64,000 bases of DNA from UBA7067 sp051880615. GTDB lineage: Bacteria > Bacillota > Clostridia > Oscillospirales > Acutalibacteraceae. The translations under genes and the position numbers were made by a program. The first letter of the stretch is position 1; each line of letters starts with the position of its first letter. The notes below the pieces were generated by a model, which ran no database searches, was not told the origin of the DNA, and saw nothing but the letters and a program-made list of their open reading frames with translations. Positions 51,635-60,527 of the stretch are shown here, one piece after another. The stretch is taken from the NCBI GenBank assembly GCA_051880615.1, contig JBJEOH010000026.1:68655-132654 (forward strand), given 5' to 3'.

Positions 51635-52495
51635 TTACGATTGCCAGATTGCGGTTGAGCCGCACGGCAAAACAAGCCCTGTGTCGGTTGCTTTAAGTCC
51701 GATTTCATCAGAGCTTAAAGATCCGCCGAATTTTTTCTGAATTAACACTCCGAGCAGATACTGCATTACGGCAGGCGAAAGACCTGTAGTATATGAATTA
51801 AGCAGGAAAAACTCGGGACTATCGCTGAGAACTCCGGCGCATAACTCAACAAGCGAGAAAAGCTGTTCCTCAAGCTTCCACACCTCTCCGCCGGGACCTC
51901 TGCCATATGACGGAGGGTCCATAATGATTCCGTCATACTTATTCCCTCTGCGTATTTCGCGTTGCACGAATTTAATGCAGTCGTCAACAATCCAGCGCAC
52001 AGGCTTATCGGATAAGCCCGAAACCGCTGAATTTTCCTTTGCCCACTGCACCATACCCTTTGACGCGTCAACATGGCACACCTTTGCACCTGCGTTTGCG
52101 CAGGCAAGCGTTGCTCCTCCCGTGTATGCGAACAGATTTAGAACATTGAGCTGACGCTTGCTGCTGCGGATTTTTTCATCAAGGAAAAGCCAGTTAACAG
52201 CCTGCTCGGGGAAAACTCCCGTGTGCTTAAATCCCATAGGCTTTATCTGAAAGCACAAGTCGTTAAAATTTATCTTCCACACATCGGGGTGCTTTTTGTA
52301 AATCTCCCACTTACCGCCGCCGCTTGAGCTGCGATGATAACGGGCGTGCGCCTTGCGCCACAGCGGATTTATCTTCGGAGTGCTCCATATTATCTGAGGG
52401 TCGGGTCTTATAAGAATTATATTGCCCCAGCGCTCAAGTCTTTCACCGTCTGAGCAGTCGATAAGCTCATAATCCTCCCAGTTTGCAAAACGCAT
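51635..52495 (-). CDS. Class I SAM-dependent methyltransferase (RlmI/RlmK-like)
   Basis: 286 residues from ATG 52495, with GGGGGAT upstream. SAM-binding motif VLNLFAYTGGATLACANAGA near residue 115, acidic VCHVDASKGMVQWAKEN, and the catalytic-site motif IIMDPPSYGRG near 195. The fold is like 23S rRNA m5C methyltransferase RlmI, but the N-terminal PUA domain is absent and the first about 100 residues are of another type. Substrate not certain; rRNA is the likely target. Confidence 0.8.
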   Translation of the reverse strand: MRFANWEDYELIDCSDGERLERWGNIILIRPDPQIIWSTPKINPLWRKAHARYHRSSSGGGKWEIYKKHPDVWKINFNDLCFQIKPMGFKHTGVFPEQAVNWLFLDEKIRSSKRQLNVLNLFAYTGGATLACANAGAKVCHVDASKGMVQWAKENSAVSGLSDKPVRWIVDDCIKFVQREIRRGNKYDGIIMDPPSYGRGPGGEVWKLEEQLFSLVELCAGVLSDSPEFFLLNSYTTGLSPAVMQYLLGVLIQKKFGGSLSSDEIGLKATDTGLVLPCGSTAIWQS

Positions 52496-52510
52496 AATCA
52501 ATCCCCCGAA

Positions 52511-53860
52511 TTAAACAAGTCTTTCTCTTACAAGCTCAGCCGCCTGATTAGCGATGCTCGTGATTTCGCTTGAATCCTCGCCCTCTACCATTACTCTGAT
52601 AAGCGGCTCTGTTCCTGAGGCTCTGACGAGAATTCTGCCTCTGTTGCCAAGTCGCTCGTCAGCCTCTTCTATCTCTTTCTTTATTTCCTTGTCGGTGTAA
52701 AATCTGAGCTTACCCTCGTTTGACACCTTGACATTTATCATAACCTGTGGGAAACGGCTCATAAGCTTAGCCATATCCGACAGCTTTTCTTTTCTTCTGT
52801 TCATCATACTGAGAAGCTGAGCCGCAGTCATCTGTCCGTCGCCTGTTGTGCAGTAGTCGAGGAAAATGACATGACCTGACTGCTCTCCGCCGAGGTTATA
52901 TCCCTCTGCACGCATTGCTTCAAGCACATATCTGTCGCCGACCTTAGTGGAAACAAACTTGATTCCCTCACGGTCACAGAATTTGTTAAATCCCATATTC
53001 GTTAGGATTGTTCCGACAACGGCATCCTTTTTAAGCTTTCCTCTTGACTTTAAATCCTGAGCACAGATTGCGATAATAAAGTCGCCATCAACAAGATTGC
53101 CGTTTTCATCAACTGCAAGGCATCTGTCGGCGTCACCGTCAAAAGCCATACCTGCGTCAAGCTTATGCTCCTTGACATATTTCATAAGATTATCCATATG
53201 AGTTGAGCCGCAGTCATCGTTGATATTTGTGCCGTTCGGCTTGTCAAAAAGCATATGGCACTTTGCACCGAGAGCAGTAAAAAGCTTTTCAGCTGTTCTT
53301 GAAGATGAACCGTTTGAGCAGTCAAGGGCAATTTCGAGTCCGTCGAGTCTGTATTCAACATTTTCGACAACATGATTTACATAATCGGTGGCAGCCGTTT
53401 CTGCGTCAATAACACAGCCGAGCTTTTCGTCAGAACAAGCAGGATATGGTTGAGCATGGTCAAGGACTATAGCTTCAATCTGCTCCTCAAGCTCGTCGGG
53501 GAGCTTGTAGCCGTCCATATTGAAAATCTTTATTCCGTTGAATTCAAACGGATTGTGCGATGCGGAAATCATAATTCCAGCGTCTGCGCCGTATTTGCCT
53601 ATCAAGTACGCAACGGCAGGAGTAGGTACAACGCCGAGCTTTACTACATTAGCTCCTACTGAGCAAAGACCGGCTATTAAAGCTCCCTCAAGCATATCAG
53701 AGCTTAAGCGAGTGTCCTTGCCGATTAAAACCTTTGGATGCTCAGTTTCTTTATTTATAAGCACCATAGCCGCCGCTCTGCCTATATTCATTGCAAGCTC
53801 GGGAGTAAGCTCTGTATTTGCAACTCCTCTTGCACCGTCAGTACCGAATAATCTTCCCAT
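52511..53860 (-). CDS. glmM: Phosphoglucosamine mutase
   Basis: 449 residues. Converts glucosamine-6-phosphate to glucosamine-1-phosphate for UDP-GlcNAc and wall synthesis. Starts MGRLFGTDGARGVAN. Phosphoserine loop GIMISASHNPFEFNGIK near residue 100, metal loop FDGDADRCLAVD near 240, sugar loop GEQSGHVIF near 325, phosphate site RASGTEPLIRVMVEG near 415. SD AGGAGGA before the ATG. Confidence 0.97.
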   Translation of the reverse strand: MGRLFGTDGARGVANTELTPELAMNIGRAAAMVLINKETEHPKVLIGKDTRLSSDMLEGALIAGLCSVGANVVKLGVVPTPAVAYLIGKYGADAGIMISASHNPFEFNGIKIFNMDGYKLPDELEEQIEAIVLDHAQPYPACSDEKLGCVIDAETAATDYVNHVVENVEYRLDGLEIALDCSNGSSSRTAEKLFTALGAKCHMLFDKPNGTNINDDCGSTHMDNLMKYVKEHKLDAGMAFDGDADRCLAVDENGNLVDGDFIIAICAQDLKSRGKLKKDAVVGTILTNMGFNKFCDREGIKFVSTKVGDRYVLEAMRAEGYNLGGEQSGHVIFLDYCTTGDGQMTAAQLLSMMNRRKEKLSDMAKLMSRFPQVMINVKVSNEGKLRFYTDKEIKKEIEEADERLGNRGRILVRASGTEPLIRVMVEGEDSSEITSIANQAAELVRERLV

Positions 53861-53897
53861 TGTGTCCTCCTAAAATATAAATTTAATTCACATATTA

Positions 53898-54947
53898 TCA
53901 GTTATCGAACAGAGTAGGCTGCGAAACAACCTCCACCCCGTCAAAGTCATATCCAAGATGCTTGCAAGCCGCTTTTGTTACGCATCTGCCCCTCGGCGTT
54001 CTGTTCAAAAAGCCTATCTGCATAAGGTAAGGTTCATAAACATCCTCAATGGTAACAGCCTCTTCACCGATTGCCGCTGCAAGCGTTTCAAGTCCGACAG
54101 GACCGCCCTTATAGAATTTTATCATAGCTTCTAACATACGCCTGTCATTGGCGTCAAGTCCGAGTCCGTCTATTTCAAGCTTATCAAGTGCTGTTTTTGC
54201 CGACTGAGCATTGATAACTCCGTCACTGATTACCTGCGCAAAATCACGAACACGCTTTAAAAGCCTGTTGGCTATTCTCGGCGTACCTCTTGAGCGGGAG
54301 GCGATTTCAAGCGCACCGTCCTCGTCGATAGGCATATTTAAAATACCTGCGCTGCGCTTGACAATTCTTGAAAGCTGTTCGGGTGTGTAAAGCTCAAGGC
54401 GGAGAATAACGCCGAAACGATCTCTCAAGGGCGCTGTGAGCTGTCCTGCTCTCGTTGTTGCGCCTACAAGCGTGAATTTTTGAAGCGGCAGATGATATGA
54501 CGCCGCCATCTGACCCTTGCCTGTGACAATATCAATCGCAAAGTCCTCCATCGAGGGATATAAAATCTCCTCAACAGAGCGTGACAGGCGGTGAATTTCA
54601 TCAATGAAAAGTACATCGCCCTCGTTAAGACTTGTGAGCATAGCCGCCAGATCACCGGGCTTTTCTATTGCAGGTCCTGATGTTATTCTCAGATTTGTGC
54701 CAAGCTCATTTGCGATTATTCCTGCAAGGGTAGTTTTTCCGAGTCCCGGAGGACCGTAAAGCAATACATGGTCGAGCGCTTCTCCCCTTTGCTTAGCCGC
54801 CTGAATAAAAACAGAAAGATTCTCCTTGACCTTTTCCTGACCGATATAATCGTCAAGGCATTGCGGTCTTAGTGGATTGTCATCACCGTTTAAATCACAC
54901 GGAATCTCCGAGGGACTTAATATTCTGTTTTCGTAGTCCATTTCCAT
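53898..54947 (-). CDS. ruvB: Holliday junction branch migration ATPase RuvB
   Basis: 349 residues. Walker A YGPPGLGKTTLAGI near residue 64, Walker B VLFIDEIHRLSRSVEE, sensor GATTRAGQLTAPLRDRFG, arginine in RGTPRIANRLL, C-terminal winged helix with IGFLNRTPRGR. Hexameric motor of RuvABC. SD GGAGGA before the ATG, 17 nt after ruvA. Confidence 0.97.
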   Translation of the reverse strand: MEMDYENRILSPSEIPCDLNGDDNPLRPQCLDDYIGQEKVKENLSVFIQAAKQRGEALDHVLLYGPPGLGKTTLAGIIANELGTNLRITSGPAIEKPGDLAAMLTSLNEGDVLFIDEIHRLSRSVEEILYPSMEDFAIDIVTGKGQMAASYHLPLQKFTLVGATTRAGQLTAPLRDRFGVILRLELYTPEQLSRIVKRSAGILNMPIDEDGALEIASRSRGTPRIANRLLKRVRDFAQVISDGVINAQSAKTALDKLEIDGLGLDANDRRMLEAMIKFYKGGPVGLETLAAAIGEEAVTIEDVYEPYLMQIGFLNRTPRGRCVTKAACKHLGYDFDGVEVVSQPTLFDN

Positions 54948-54964
54948 TTATAATTCCTCCGAAT

Positions 54965-55570
54965 TCAGCGTGCAACCATTTCTCTGAGCACAGCGGAAAT
55001 CAAATCCTCAACGCTTTTGCTTGAATCAAGCTTAGAAAGTATCGGCAGAACCTCTGCGCTGTCATAACCGAGAACAGCGAGCGCCTCAACCGCCTTTTGG
55101 GTATTTCCAAGCGAAACATCGGCTGACGCTCCGCTGACAGCCGGCATTTCGCCGCCCGAGGTTTCAAACACCTTGAGCTTATCCTTAAGCTCAAGAATAA
55201 TCCTCTGCGCAAGCTTAAGTCCGACACCGTTTGCCCGTGTAATAGCTTTGCTGTCGGACGACGCAATGCACACTGCAAGCTGTTCGGGAGAAAGCTCGGA
55301 AAGGATTGAGAGCGCTACCTTAGGGCCTACCTTGCTGACGCTTGTCAAAAGCTTAAAGCACGAAAGCTCTGATGCTGATGAAAAGCCGTAAAGCTCAGCT
55401 GAATCCTCACGCACAACAAGATGGGTATAAAGCATAGCCTCATTATTAAGCTTCGGGAGCAGTCTTTGAGTGCTCATTGATGTAAAGCATTTATAGCCCA
55501 CACCTGAACACTCGATAACAACAAATGTCGGCTCAATATGAATCAGATTTCCTCTTACGCTGTATATCAT
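54965..55570 (-). CDS. ruvA: Holliday junction DNA helicase subunit RuvA
   Basis: 201 residues. OB fold start MIYSVRGNLIHIEPTFVVIECSGVGYKC, helix-hairpin-helix pairs LTSVSKVGPKVALSILS and ITRANGVGLKLAQRIILELK, flexible linker (about 130-150), and RuvB-binding domain III (QKAVEALAVLGYDSAEV). Binds four-way junctions as a tetramer. Confidence 0.96.
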   Translation of the reverse strand: MIYSVRGNLIHIEPTFVVIECSGVGYKCFTSMSTQRLLPKLNNEAMLYTHLVVREDSAELYGFSSASELSCFKLLTSVSKVGPKVALSILSELSPEQLAVCIASSDSKAITRANGVGLKLAQRIILELKDKLKVFETSGGEMPAVSGASADVSLGNTQKAVEALAVLGYDSAEVLPILSKLDSSKSVEDLISAVLREMVAR

Positions 55571-55593
55571 TTTATGAATGTAAACTCCTTTTA

Positions 55594-56106
55594 TTAACTC
55601 GATTGGCCTCTTTTAAATATCATAGCTTTCAAATTAGTTCCTGCCGCCTGCGTATGTGTGATAGCCATTGCAAGGGCATCGGCAGTATCGTCGGGCTTCG
55701 GAATCTCTTTAAGCTTTAGCAGCCGCCTTGTCATCTCCATAATCTGCGGCTTTTTTGCCTGACCGTAGCCTGTAACAGCCATTTTGACCTGAAGCGGCGT
55801 ATATTCAAAAACAGGCACATTGTTTTTCTGCGCGGCAAGCAGTATAACACCTCTTGCCTGAGCAACATTGATTGCCGTTTTCTGATTGTTCTGAAAATAG
55901 AGTCTCTCAATCGCCATAGCGTCGGGCTTTGCCTGCCTGATTATCAGTTCAAGCTCATCATATATACGCTCAAGACGAAGGTTGAAGTCTGTTCCTGCAT
56001 TGGTGGTAATCGCACCGAAGCCGAGAGGCGCATATTTTACTCCGTTAAAGGTTATAACACCCCAACCGACAATAGCGTACCCGGGATCTATACCCAAAAC
56101 AACCAA
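55594..56106 (-). CDS. ruvC: Crossover junction endodeoxyribonuclease RuvC
   Basis: 170 residues from TTG 56106, with AAGGATGAG upstream. Catalytic acids in order: Asp in LGIDPGYAIVGWG, Glu in AIERLYFQNNQKTAINVAQARG, and the C-terminal pair in KPDDTADALAMAITH. Cuts Holliday junctions symmetrically. First gene of the long leftward run. Confidence 0.95.
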   Translation of the reverse strand: MVVLGIDPGYAIVGWGVITFNGVKYAPLGFGAITTNAGTDFNLRLERIYDELELIIRQAKPDAMAIERLYFQNNQKTAINVAQARGVILLAAQKNNVPVFEYTPLQVKMAVTGYGQAKKPQIMEMTRRLLKLKEIPKPDDTADALAMAITHTQAAGTNLKAMIFKRGQSS

Positions 56107-56159
56107 TCAACTCATCCTTCCGCTGTATTTAAGCTATATTATACTTATTCTATCATAAG

Positions 56160-56188
56160 ATTATATCACATACTTCATTGTCGGGCAA
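56160..56188 (-). promoter_or_regulatory. Candidate promoter of the ruvCAB operon
   Basis: Leftward TTGCCC (56188-56183), 17 nt, TATAAT (56165-56160); leader of about 45 nt to ruvC. The -35 is only a partial match. No LexA/DinR-type box was recognised. Confidence 0.5.
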
Positions 56189-56241
56189 GAATCAGAGGGA
56201 TAATATTGTTAATTTTTTATAAATTCAGATATACAGAAAAG

Positions 56242-56267
56242 CGACTGTGTGAAAAGCCACACAGTCG
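56242..56267. terminator. Hairpin downstream of the SCP2 remnant
   Basis: CGACTGTGTG pairs perfectly with CACACAGTCG (10 bp, 6-nt loop), with CTTTTCTG on the minus side and TTTTAC on the plus side. Confidence 0.75.
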
Positions 56268-56279
56268 TTTTACATTTGC

Positions 56280-56540
56280 TTATTTACTTTGTTTAATCAG
56301 TCTTTGAATTTCAAGCGCCTTACCGAGGTCGCCCTCAATTCTAAGCTTTCCGACTGTAAAAGCAAGCACAGGGTCAAGCTTGCCGTGAACAATCTTCAAG
56401 AAAGCCTTGGAATCAACAATAAACATAACATCTCTGTCATTGTAGTCATAGGGTTCAACTCTCAGCTCACCGTCGTTAAGCTCTGCATAAAAAATGCCCT
56501 CGCCTACCTGTATGTATCTATTGACAATGAGAATTAGCAC
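56280..56540 (-). pseudogene. SCP2 sterol-carrier domain gene, 5'-truncated
   Basis: 86 codons. From about residue 10 the sequence matches the C-terminal two thirds of a bacterial SCP2 domain: GEGIFYAELNDGELRVEPYDY, ILKI-like LKIVHGKLDP, AFTVGKLRIEGDLGKALEIQRLI. The usual first about 30 residues are missing. The first codons (GTG then LILIVNRYIQV) have no ribosome site, and upstream is AT-rich non-coding DNA. Probably a 5'-deleted gene that kept its terminator, though a short functional form cannot be excluded. Confidence 0.6.
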
Positions 56541-56580
56541 GAATAAAATAAAAATATAAGTAAATTATGGAGGGTTTATT

Positions 56581-57294
56581 ATGTTGAAAATTGAACATTT
56601 GACGAAAATTTACGGTGACAAAAAGGCGGTTGATGACCTGAGCCTGCATATCAAGCCGGGTGAAATCTACGCTTTTATCGGTCATAACGGAGCAGGAAAG
56701 ACAACCACTCTCAAAGCCTGCTGCGGTATTTTGCGCTGTGACAGCGGCGAAATTTATGTTGACGGCACATCAATTAAAACTAATCCGATTGAATGTAAAT
56801 CAAAGATATCCTACATACCCGATAACCCTGATATATACGAATTTATGACGGGTATTCAGTATTTAAACTTTGTAGCCGATATTTTCGGCGTGAGTGCTGA
56901 GGATCGACAGAGCAGAATACACAAATATGCCGACGCTTTTGAAATTACCAATGACCTTGCACAGCCCGTGAGCGCCTATTCACACGGTATGAAGCAGAAG
57001 CTTGCTATAATCTCTGCTCTTATCCACGACCCCAAACTTATTATTATGGACGAGCCTTTTGTCGGACTTGACCCGAAGGCAGCACATCTTTTAAAAGGAT
57101 ATATGCGCGACATCTGCGACAACGGCGGTGCGATATTCTACTCAACGCATGTTTTGGAGGTTGCCGAAAGGCTCTGCGACAAGGTAGCTATTATCAAAGG
57201 CGGAAAGCTTATCAGGTCCGGCGCTATGGATGAGGTTAAGGGCGACGATTCTCTTGAAGAAGTATTCCTTGAACTGGAGGACGAAAAATGCTGA
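56581..57294 (+). CDS. ABC transporter ATP-binding protein (exporter type)
   Basis: 237 residues. Walker A FIGHNGAGKTTTLKACCG near residue 36, Q-loop-type ISYIPDNPDIYEFMTG, signature YSHGMKQKLAIISAL, Walker B LIIMDEPFVGLDP, switch His FYSTHVLEVAERL. Overlaps the permease gene by 7 nt (translational coupling). SD GGAGG before the ATG. Substrate unknown. Confidence 0.9.
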   Translation: MLKIEHLTKIYGDKKAVDDLSLHIKPGEIYAFIGHNGAGKTTTLKACCGILRCDSGEIYVDGTSIKTNPIECKSKISYIPDNPDIYEFMTGIQYLNFVADIFGVSAEDRQSRIHKYADAFEITNDLAQPVSAYSHGMKQKLAIISALIHDPKLIIMDEPFVGLDPKAAHLLKGYMRDICDNGGAIFYSTHVLEVAERLCDKVAIIKGGKLIRSGAMDEVKGDDSLEEVFLELEDEKC

Positions 57295-58880
57295 AAACAT
57301 TAGTGAAAAAGGAACTGTACAATTTAGCTTCTTCTATTTTACAGGACAAGAAAACCAACAAACGCCGCAGTACAGCGTCGATAGTTGGCTATGGTATTTT
57401 ATTTGTTATTGCATGGCTTATACTGGCAGGAGTTGTATTTTTTGTCAGCAGTGCGATTTCCGCTGCTTTGGCAGGACGCGGAAATGACTGGTTATACTTT
57501 TCATTAATTGCTCTTGTTGCAAGCTTTATGGGAGTTGTGGGCAGTGTTTTCACAACCTATTCAACCCTATATATGGCAAAGGATAATGAGCAGCTGCTTG
57601 CTATGCCGATACCGCCGTCAAAGATTTTGTTCTCACGAGTTTTTTCTGTCTGGATTATGGGATTTATCTTTGAGGCGATTATTTTCATTCCTTCTATTGT
57701 TTCATACTGTCTCATCGCTTCGCCGAGCGCAGTTTCGGTTATTTTTTCAGTGCTTGTAATGCTTATTGTTTCTTTATTTGTTCTGTCACTATCCTGCTTA
57801 TTCGGCTGGTTAGTTGCCTTGATTTCATCAAAGCTTAAACGCAAGAACATAATAACGGTTATACTTTCGCTTGCGTTTTTAGGCGCATATTATTATATGT
57901 ATTACAAGCTGTCTGACATAGTTAATCTTCTTGCTCAGAACAGCGAAGAAATCGGCAATATATTTAAAACCGCACTGTTCCCTGTTTATTACATAGGACT
58001 TGCAGCTACAGGTAACGCATTACCACTGATTCTTTCCGCTGTAACAGTGATTGCTTTGTTTGCAGTGGTTTACTGGATATTGTCACGCAGCTTTATAAAA
58101 ATCGCAACCGCTAATCGCGGAAATAAAAAGGTCAAGTACAAGGAAAAGAAGCTTGCCAGCAGCAGTTTAAGCCGTGCTTTATTCCGCAAGGAGCTTAAAC
58201 GATTTACCAGCAGCTCAACATATATGCTCAACTGCGGTCTGGGCACTGTTTTTATTCTTATCGCAGCCGGTTACTTAATCTTCCAAGGCAGCGTATTTAA
58301 CGGTTATTTTACAGAAGTACCTTTTCTCAACAACTTTAAAGTTCTCGCCGCAGCTGTTGTTGTTTCATTTGTCGTTTCTATGAATGACATAACAGCTCCG
58401 TCTATTTCGCTTGAGGGAAAAAGCATATGGATTTTGCAGTCTATGCCTGTGCCTGCGTGGGATGTGCTTAAAGCAAAGCTTAATCTGCACCTGTGTATTA
58501 CGGCAATCCCTGTTCTTATATTTACTGTATGTGCTGACATAGTGTTAATGCTTGATATTTTTTCAGCTATTCTTCTTCCGGTTTTCTCAATACTATTTGT
58601 TTTGTTTACCGCTTGCTTAGGCTTGATGATTAATTTGAAAAAGCCAAATCTCAACTGTAAAAATGAAACGGCGGCAGTAAAGCAGAACATAGGTATAATA
58701 CTCACTATGTTCATCGGCTGGGTAGCTCTTCTTCTTTTAGCTCTGCCGTATATTCCGCTTGTGTTCTTTGTAAGCTCACAGATTTACCTGCTTTGCTGCA
58801 CTGTTTTACTTGCCGCTGTAACAGCGCTTATGCTGTATTGGCTTAAAAACAGGGGCACAAGAATTTTTGAAGGATTATAA
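57288..58880 (+). CDS. ABC transporter permease (large ABC-2-like exporter subunit)
   Basis: 530 residues with about 12 hydrophobic segments, starting LKTLVKKELYNLASSILQDKKTNKRR (cytoplasmic elbow). A central cytoplasmic loop carries KKVKYKEKKLASSSLSRALFRKELKRFTSS and a second elbow. The two-half layout matches clostridial putative exporters paired with a single ATPase. The exported substrate cannot be inferred. Confidence 0.8.
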   Translation: MLKTLVKKELYNLASSILQDKKTNKRRSTASIVGYGILFVIAWLILAGVVFFVSSAISAALAGRGNDWLYFSLIALVASFMGVVGSVFTTYSTLYMAKDNEQLLAMPIPPSKILFSRVFSVWIMGFIFEAIIFIPSIVSYCLIASPSAVSVIFSVLVMLIVSLFVLSLSCLFGWLVALISSKLKRKNIITVILSLAFLGAYYYMYYKLSDIVNLLAQNSEEIGNIFKTALFPVYYIGLAATGNALPLILSAVTVIALFAVVYWILSRSFIKIATANRGNKKVKYKEKKLASSSLSRALFRKELKRFTSSSTYMLNCGLGTVFILIAAGYLIFQGSVFNGYFTEVPFLNNFKVLAAAVVVSFVVSMNDITAPSISLEGKSIWILQSMPVPAWDVLKAKLNLHLCITAIPVLIFTVCADIVLMLDIFSAILLPVFSILFVLFTACLGLMINLKKPNLNCKNETAAVKQNIGIILTMFIGWVALLLLALPYIPLVFFVSSQIYLLCCTVLLAAVTALMLYWLKNRGTRIFEGL

Positions 58881-58896
58881 CAATCAGGAGATTATT

Positions 58897-59469
58897 ATGA
58901 AATTTTGTATTATTATGGGCAGTCCCAGACTTTCGGGCAACACAGCAGAGCTTTGCAAACCGTTTATTGACGAGCTTACAAAAAACGGCGCTCAGGTAAA
59001 GTACATAACCCTTGCGGATAAGCATATTTCCCCCTGCAAGGGCTGCTACGCCTGTCAGGATATTAACGGTGAATACGGTTGCGTTCAAAAGGACGATATG
59101 CAGTCCGTTGTGGAAAACATCATATGGGCTGACTTTATCGTGCTTGCAACACCGATTTACTCCTGGTACTGCGCCGCAGATATGAAGTCACTGCTTGACC
59201 GTCATTACGGTCTGAACAAATACTACGGTAGTGCCTCAGGCTCGTTATGGGCAGGAAAACGGCTTGCCTTACTGCTTACACACGGATACGACAGGGACTA
59301 TGCAACCGAGCCGTTTGTTATGGGAATTCAGCGTTTATGTGTTCACTCTAATCTCAATTACTGCGGTATGTACTCGGTTCAGGACGAAAATAACCTCTCT
59401 TCGTTTCAAACAGAGGAAGCCGTCAATGGTGCAAGAGAGTTTGCACACTCTCTGCTGAACAGCAATTAA
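58897..59469 (+). CDS. Flavodoxin-fold NAD(P)H-dependent oxidoreductase with clustered cysteines
   Basis: 190 residues from ATG 58897, with AGGAGA 5 nt upstream. FMN phosphate loop MGSPRLSGNTAEL at the start and ATPIYSWYCAADMKSLLDR near residue 88. Between them, SPCKGCYACQDINGEYGC has four Cys (spacing 2, 2, 8), like the compact 4Fe-4S motif of iron-sulfur flavoproteins. An electron-transfer or reductase role is likely; the cluster itself is inference. 16 nt after the permease gene. Confidence 0.8.
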   Translation: MKFCIIMGSPRLSGNTAELCKPFIDELTKNGAQVKYITLADKHISPCKGCYACQDINGEYGCVQKDDMQSVVENIIWADFIVLATPIYSWYCAADMKSLLDRHYGLNKYYGSASGSLWAGKRLALLLTHGYDRDYATEPFVMGIQRLCVHSNLNYCGMYSVQDENNLSSFQTEEAVNGAREFAHSLLNSN

Positions 59470-59552
59470 TTATTTTTATTGATATAATAGCAAGAAATGT
59501 CGAGTCAATTCTTTCGCGGTCTGATAATATATAAGCGTAGGAGATGAAAAGA

Positions 59553-60428
59553 ATGACGGAACAGATTCTGGCAGTTCAACGAATGCAGGATTATATTGAG
59601 AAACATCTTGACGAGGAAATGAATATGGCTGAGCTTGCCCGGGTGTCGCTGTATTCTCCGTGGCATTCCTATCGGTTGTTCCGCGAGCATACAGGACTGA
59701 CTGTTTCCGAATACATACGCCGCCTGCGGCTTTCAAAGTCAGCGCTTCGCCTTAAAAGCGGCACTGTCCGTGTTACACAGATTGCGTATGATTTGGGTTT
59801 CGGAAGTGTAGACGGTTATCAACGAGCGTTCAGACGAGAATTCGGATGCAATCCTGCGGAATATGCCAGAACTAAAGTTCCTCTCTCCCTTTTCGTTCCT
59901 TACGGAGTTAAATTCAGACATTTGCGAAAGGAACCGGTAAATATGGAAAATGTGCAAAGTGTATTTGTTCAGCTTATTCACAAGGACGAGAGAAAGGTTA
60001 TCATCAAGCGCGGAATAAAGGCGGATGAGTATTTCGCATATTGCGGCGAGGTTGGCTGTGATGTGTGGGGTCTTCTGACGAGTATGGATTCTATGTGCGG
60101 TGAACCTGTTTGTATGTGGCTTACGCAGAAATATATCAAACCGAACACCTCACGCTATGTTCAGGGCGTGGAAGTTGATGTAAAATATGACGGAATCGTT
60201 CCCGACGGTTTTGATGTAATCACACTGCCTGCGGCTGATTATCTGATGTTTCAGGGCGAGCCGTTCAAGGAGGAGAATTTCAGCGACGCCATAACTGCTG
60301 TTCAGCAGGCTATTGATAAATATGATCCGACCGTTATCGGTTACTGCTGGGACGACAGCAATCCTCGTATTCAGCTTGAGCCGAGAGGAGAACGCGGATA
60401 TATTGAGCTGAGAGCAGTAAAAAAATAA
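59553..60428 (+). CDS. AraC-family regulator with GyrI-like effector-binding domain
   Basis: 291 residues. The ATG at 59553 has AGGAG at 9 nt; the ATG at 59544 abuts the site. The N-terminal double helix-turn-helix (about 1-105): MAELARVSLYSPWHSYRLFREHTG and ITQIAYDLGFGSVDGYQRAFRREFGCNPAEY. The C-terminal GyrI-like/AraE-binding domain (about 125-290) ends IQLEPRGERGYIELRAV. Such proteins (Rob/SoxS/BmrR-like) sense hydrophobic small molecules and often control efflux; the adjacent exporter genes are possible targets. Confidence 0.88.
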   Translation: MTEQILAVQRMQDYIEKHLDEEMNMAELARVSLYSPWHSYRLFREHTGLTVSEYIRRLRLSKSALRLKSGTVRVTQIAYDLGFGSVDGYQRAFRREFGCNPAEYARTKVPLSLFVPYGVKFRHLRKEPVNMENVQSVFVQLIHKDERKVIIKRGIKADEYFAYCGEVGCDVWGLLTSMDSMCGEPVCMWLTQKYIKPNTSRYVQGVEVDVKYDGIVPDGFDVITLPAADYLMFQGEPFKEENFSDAITAVQQAIDKYDPTVIGYCWDDSNPRIQLEPRGERGYIELRAVKK

Positions 60429-60444
60429 GAATATAAACTAAACG

Positions 60445-60477
60445 CACCCCTTGGCATTCCGATAACGCCAAGGGGTG
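60445..60477. terminator. Terminator between the AraC gene and the second dockerin gene
   Basis: GCACCCCTTGGC pairs with GCCAAGGGGTGT (12 bp with one G-T pair) between converging genes. Confidence 0.75.
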
Positions 60478-60527
60478 TTAATAATATCTTTTTTGTTGCT
60501 GTTCGTAAAATCATTTTTACGCTTTCA

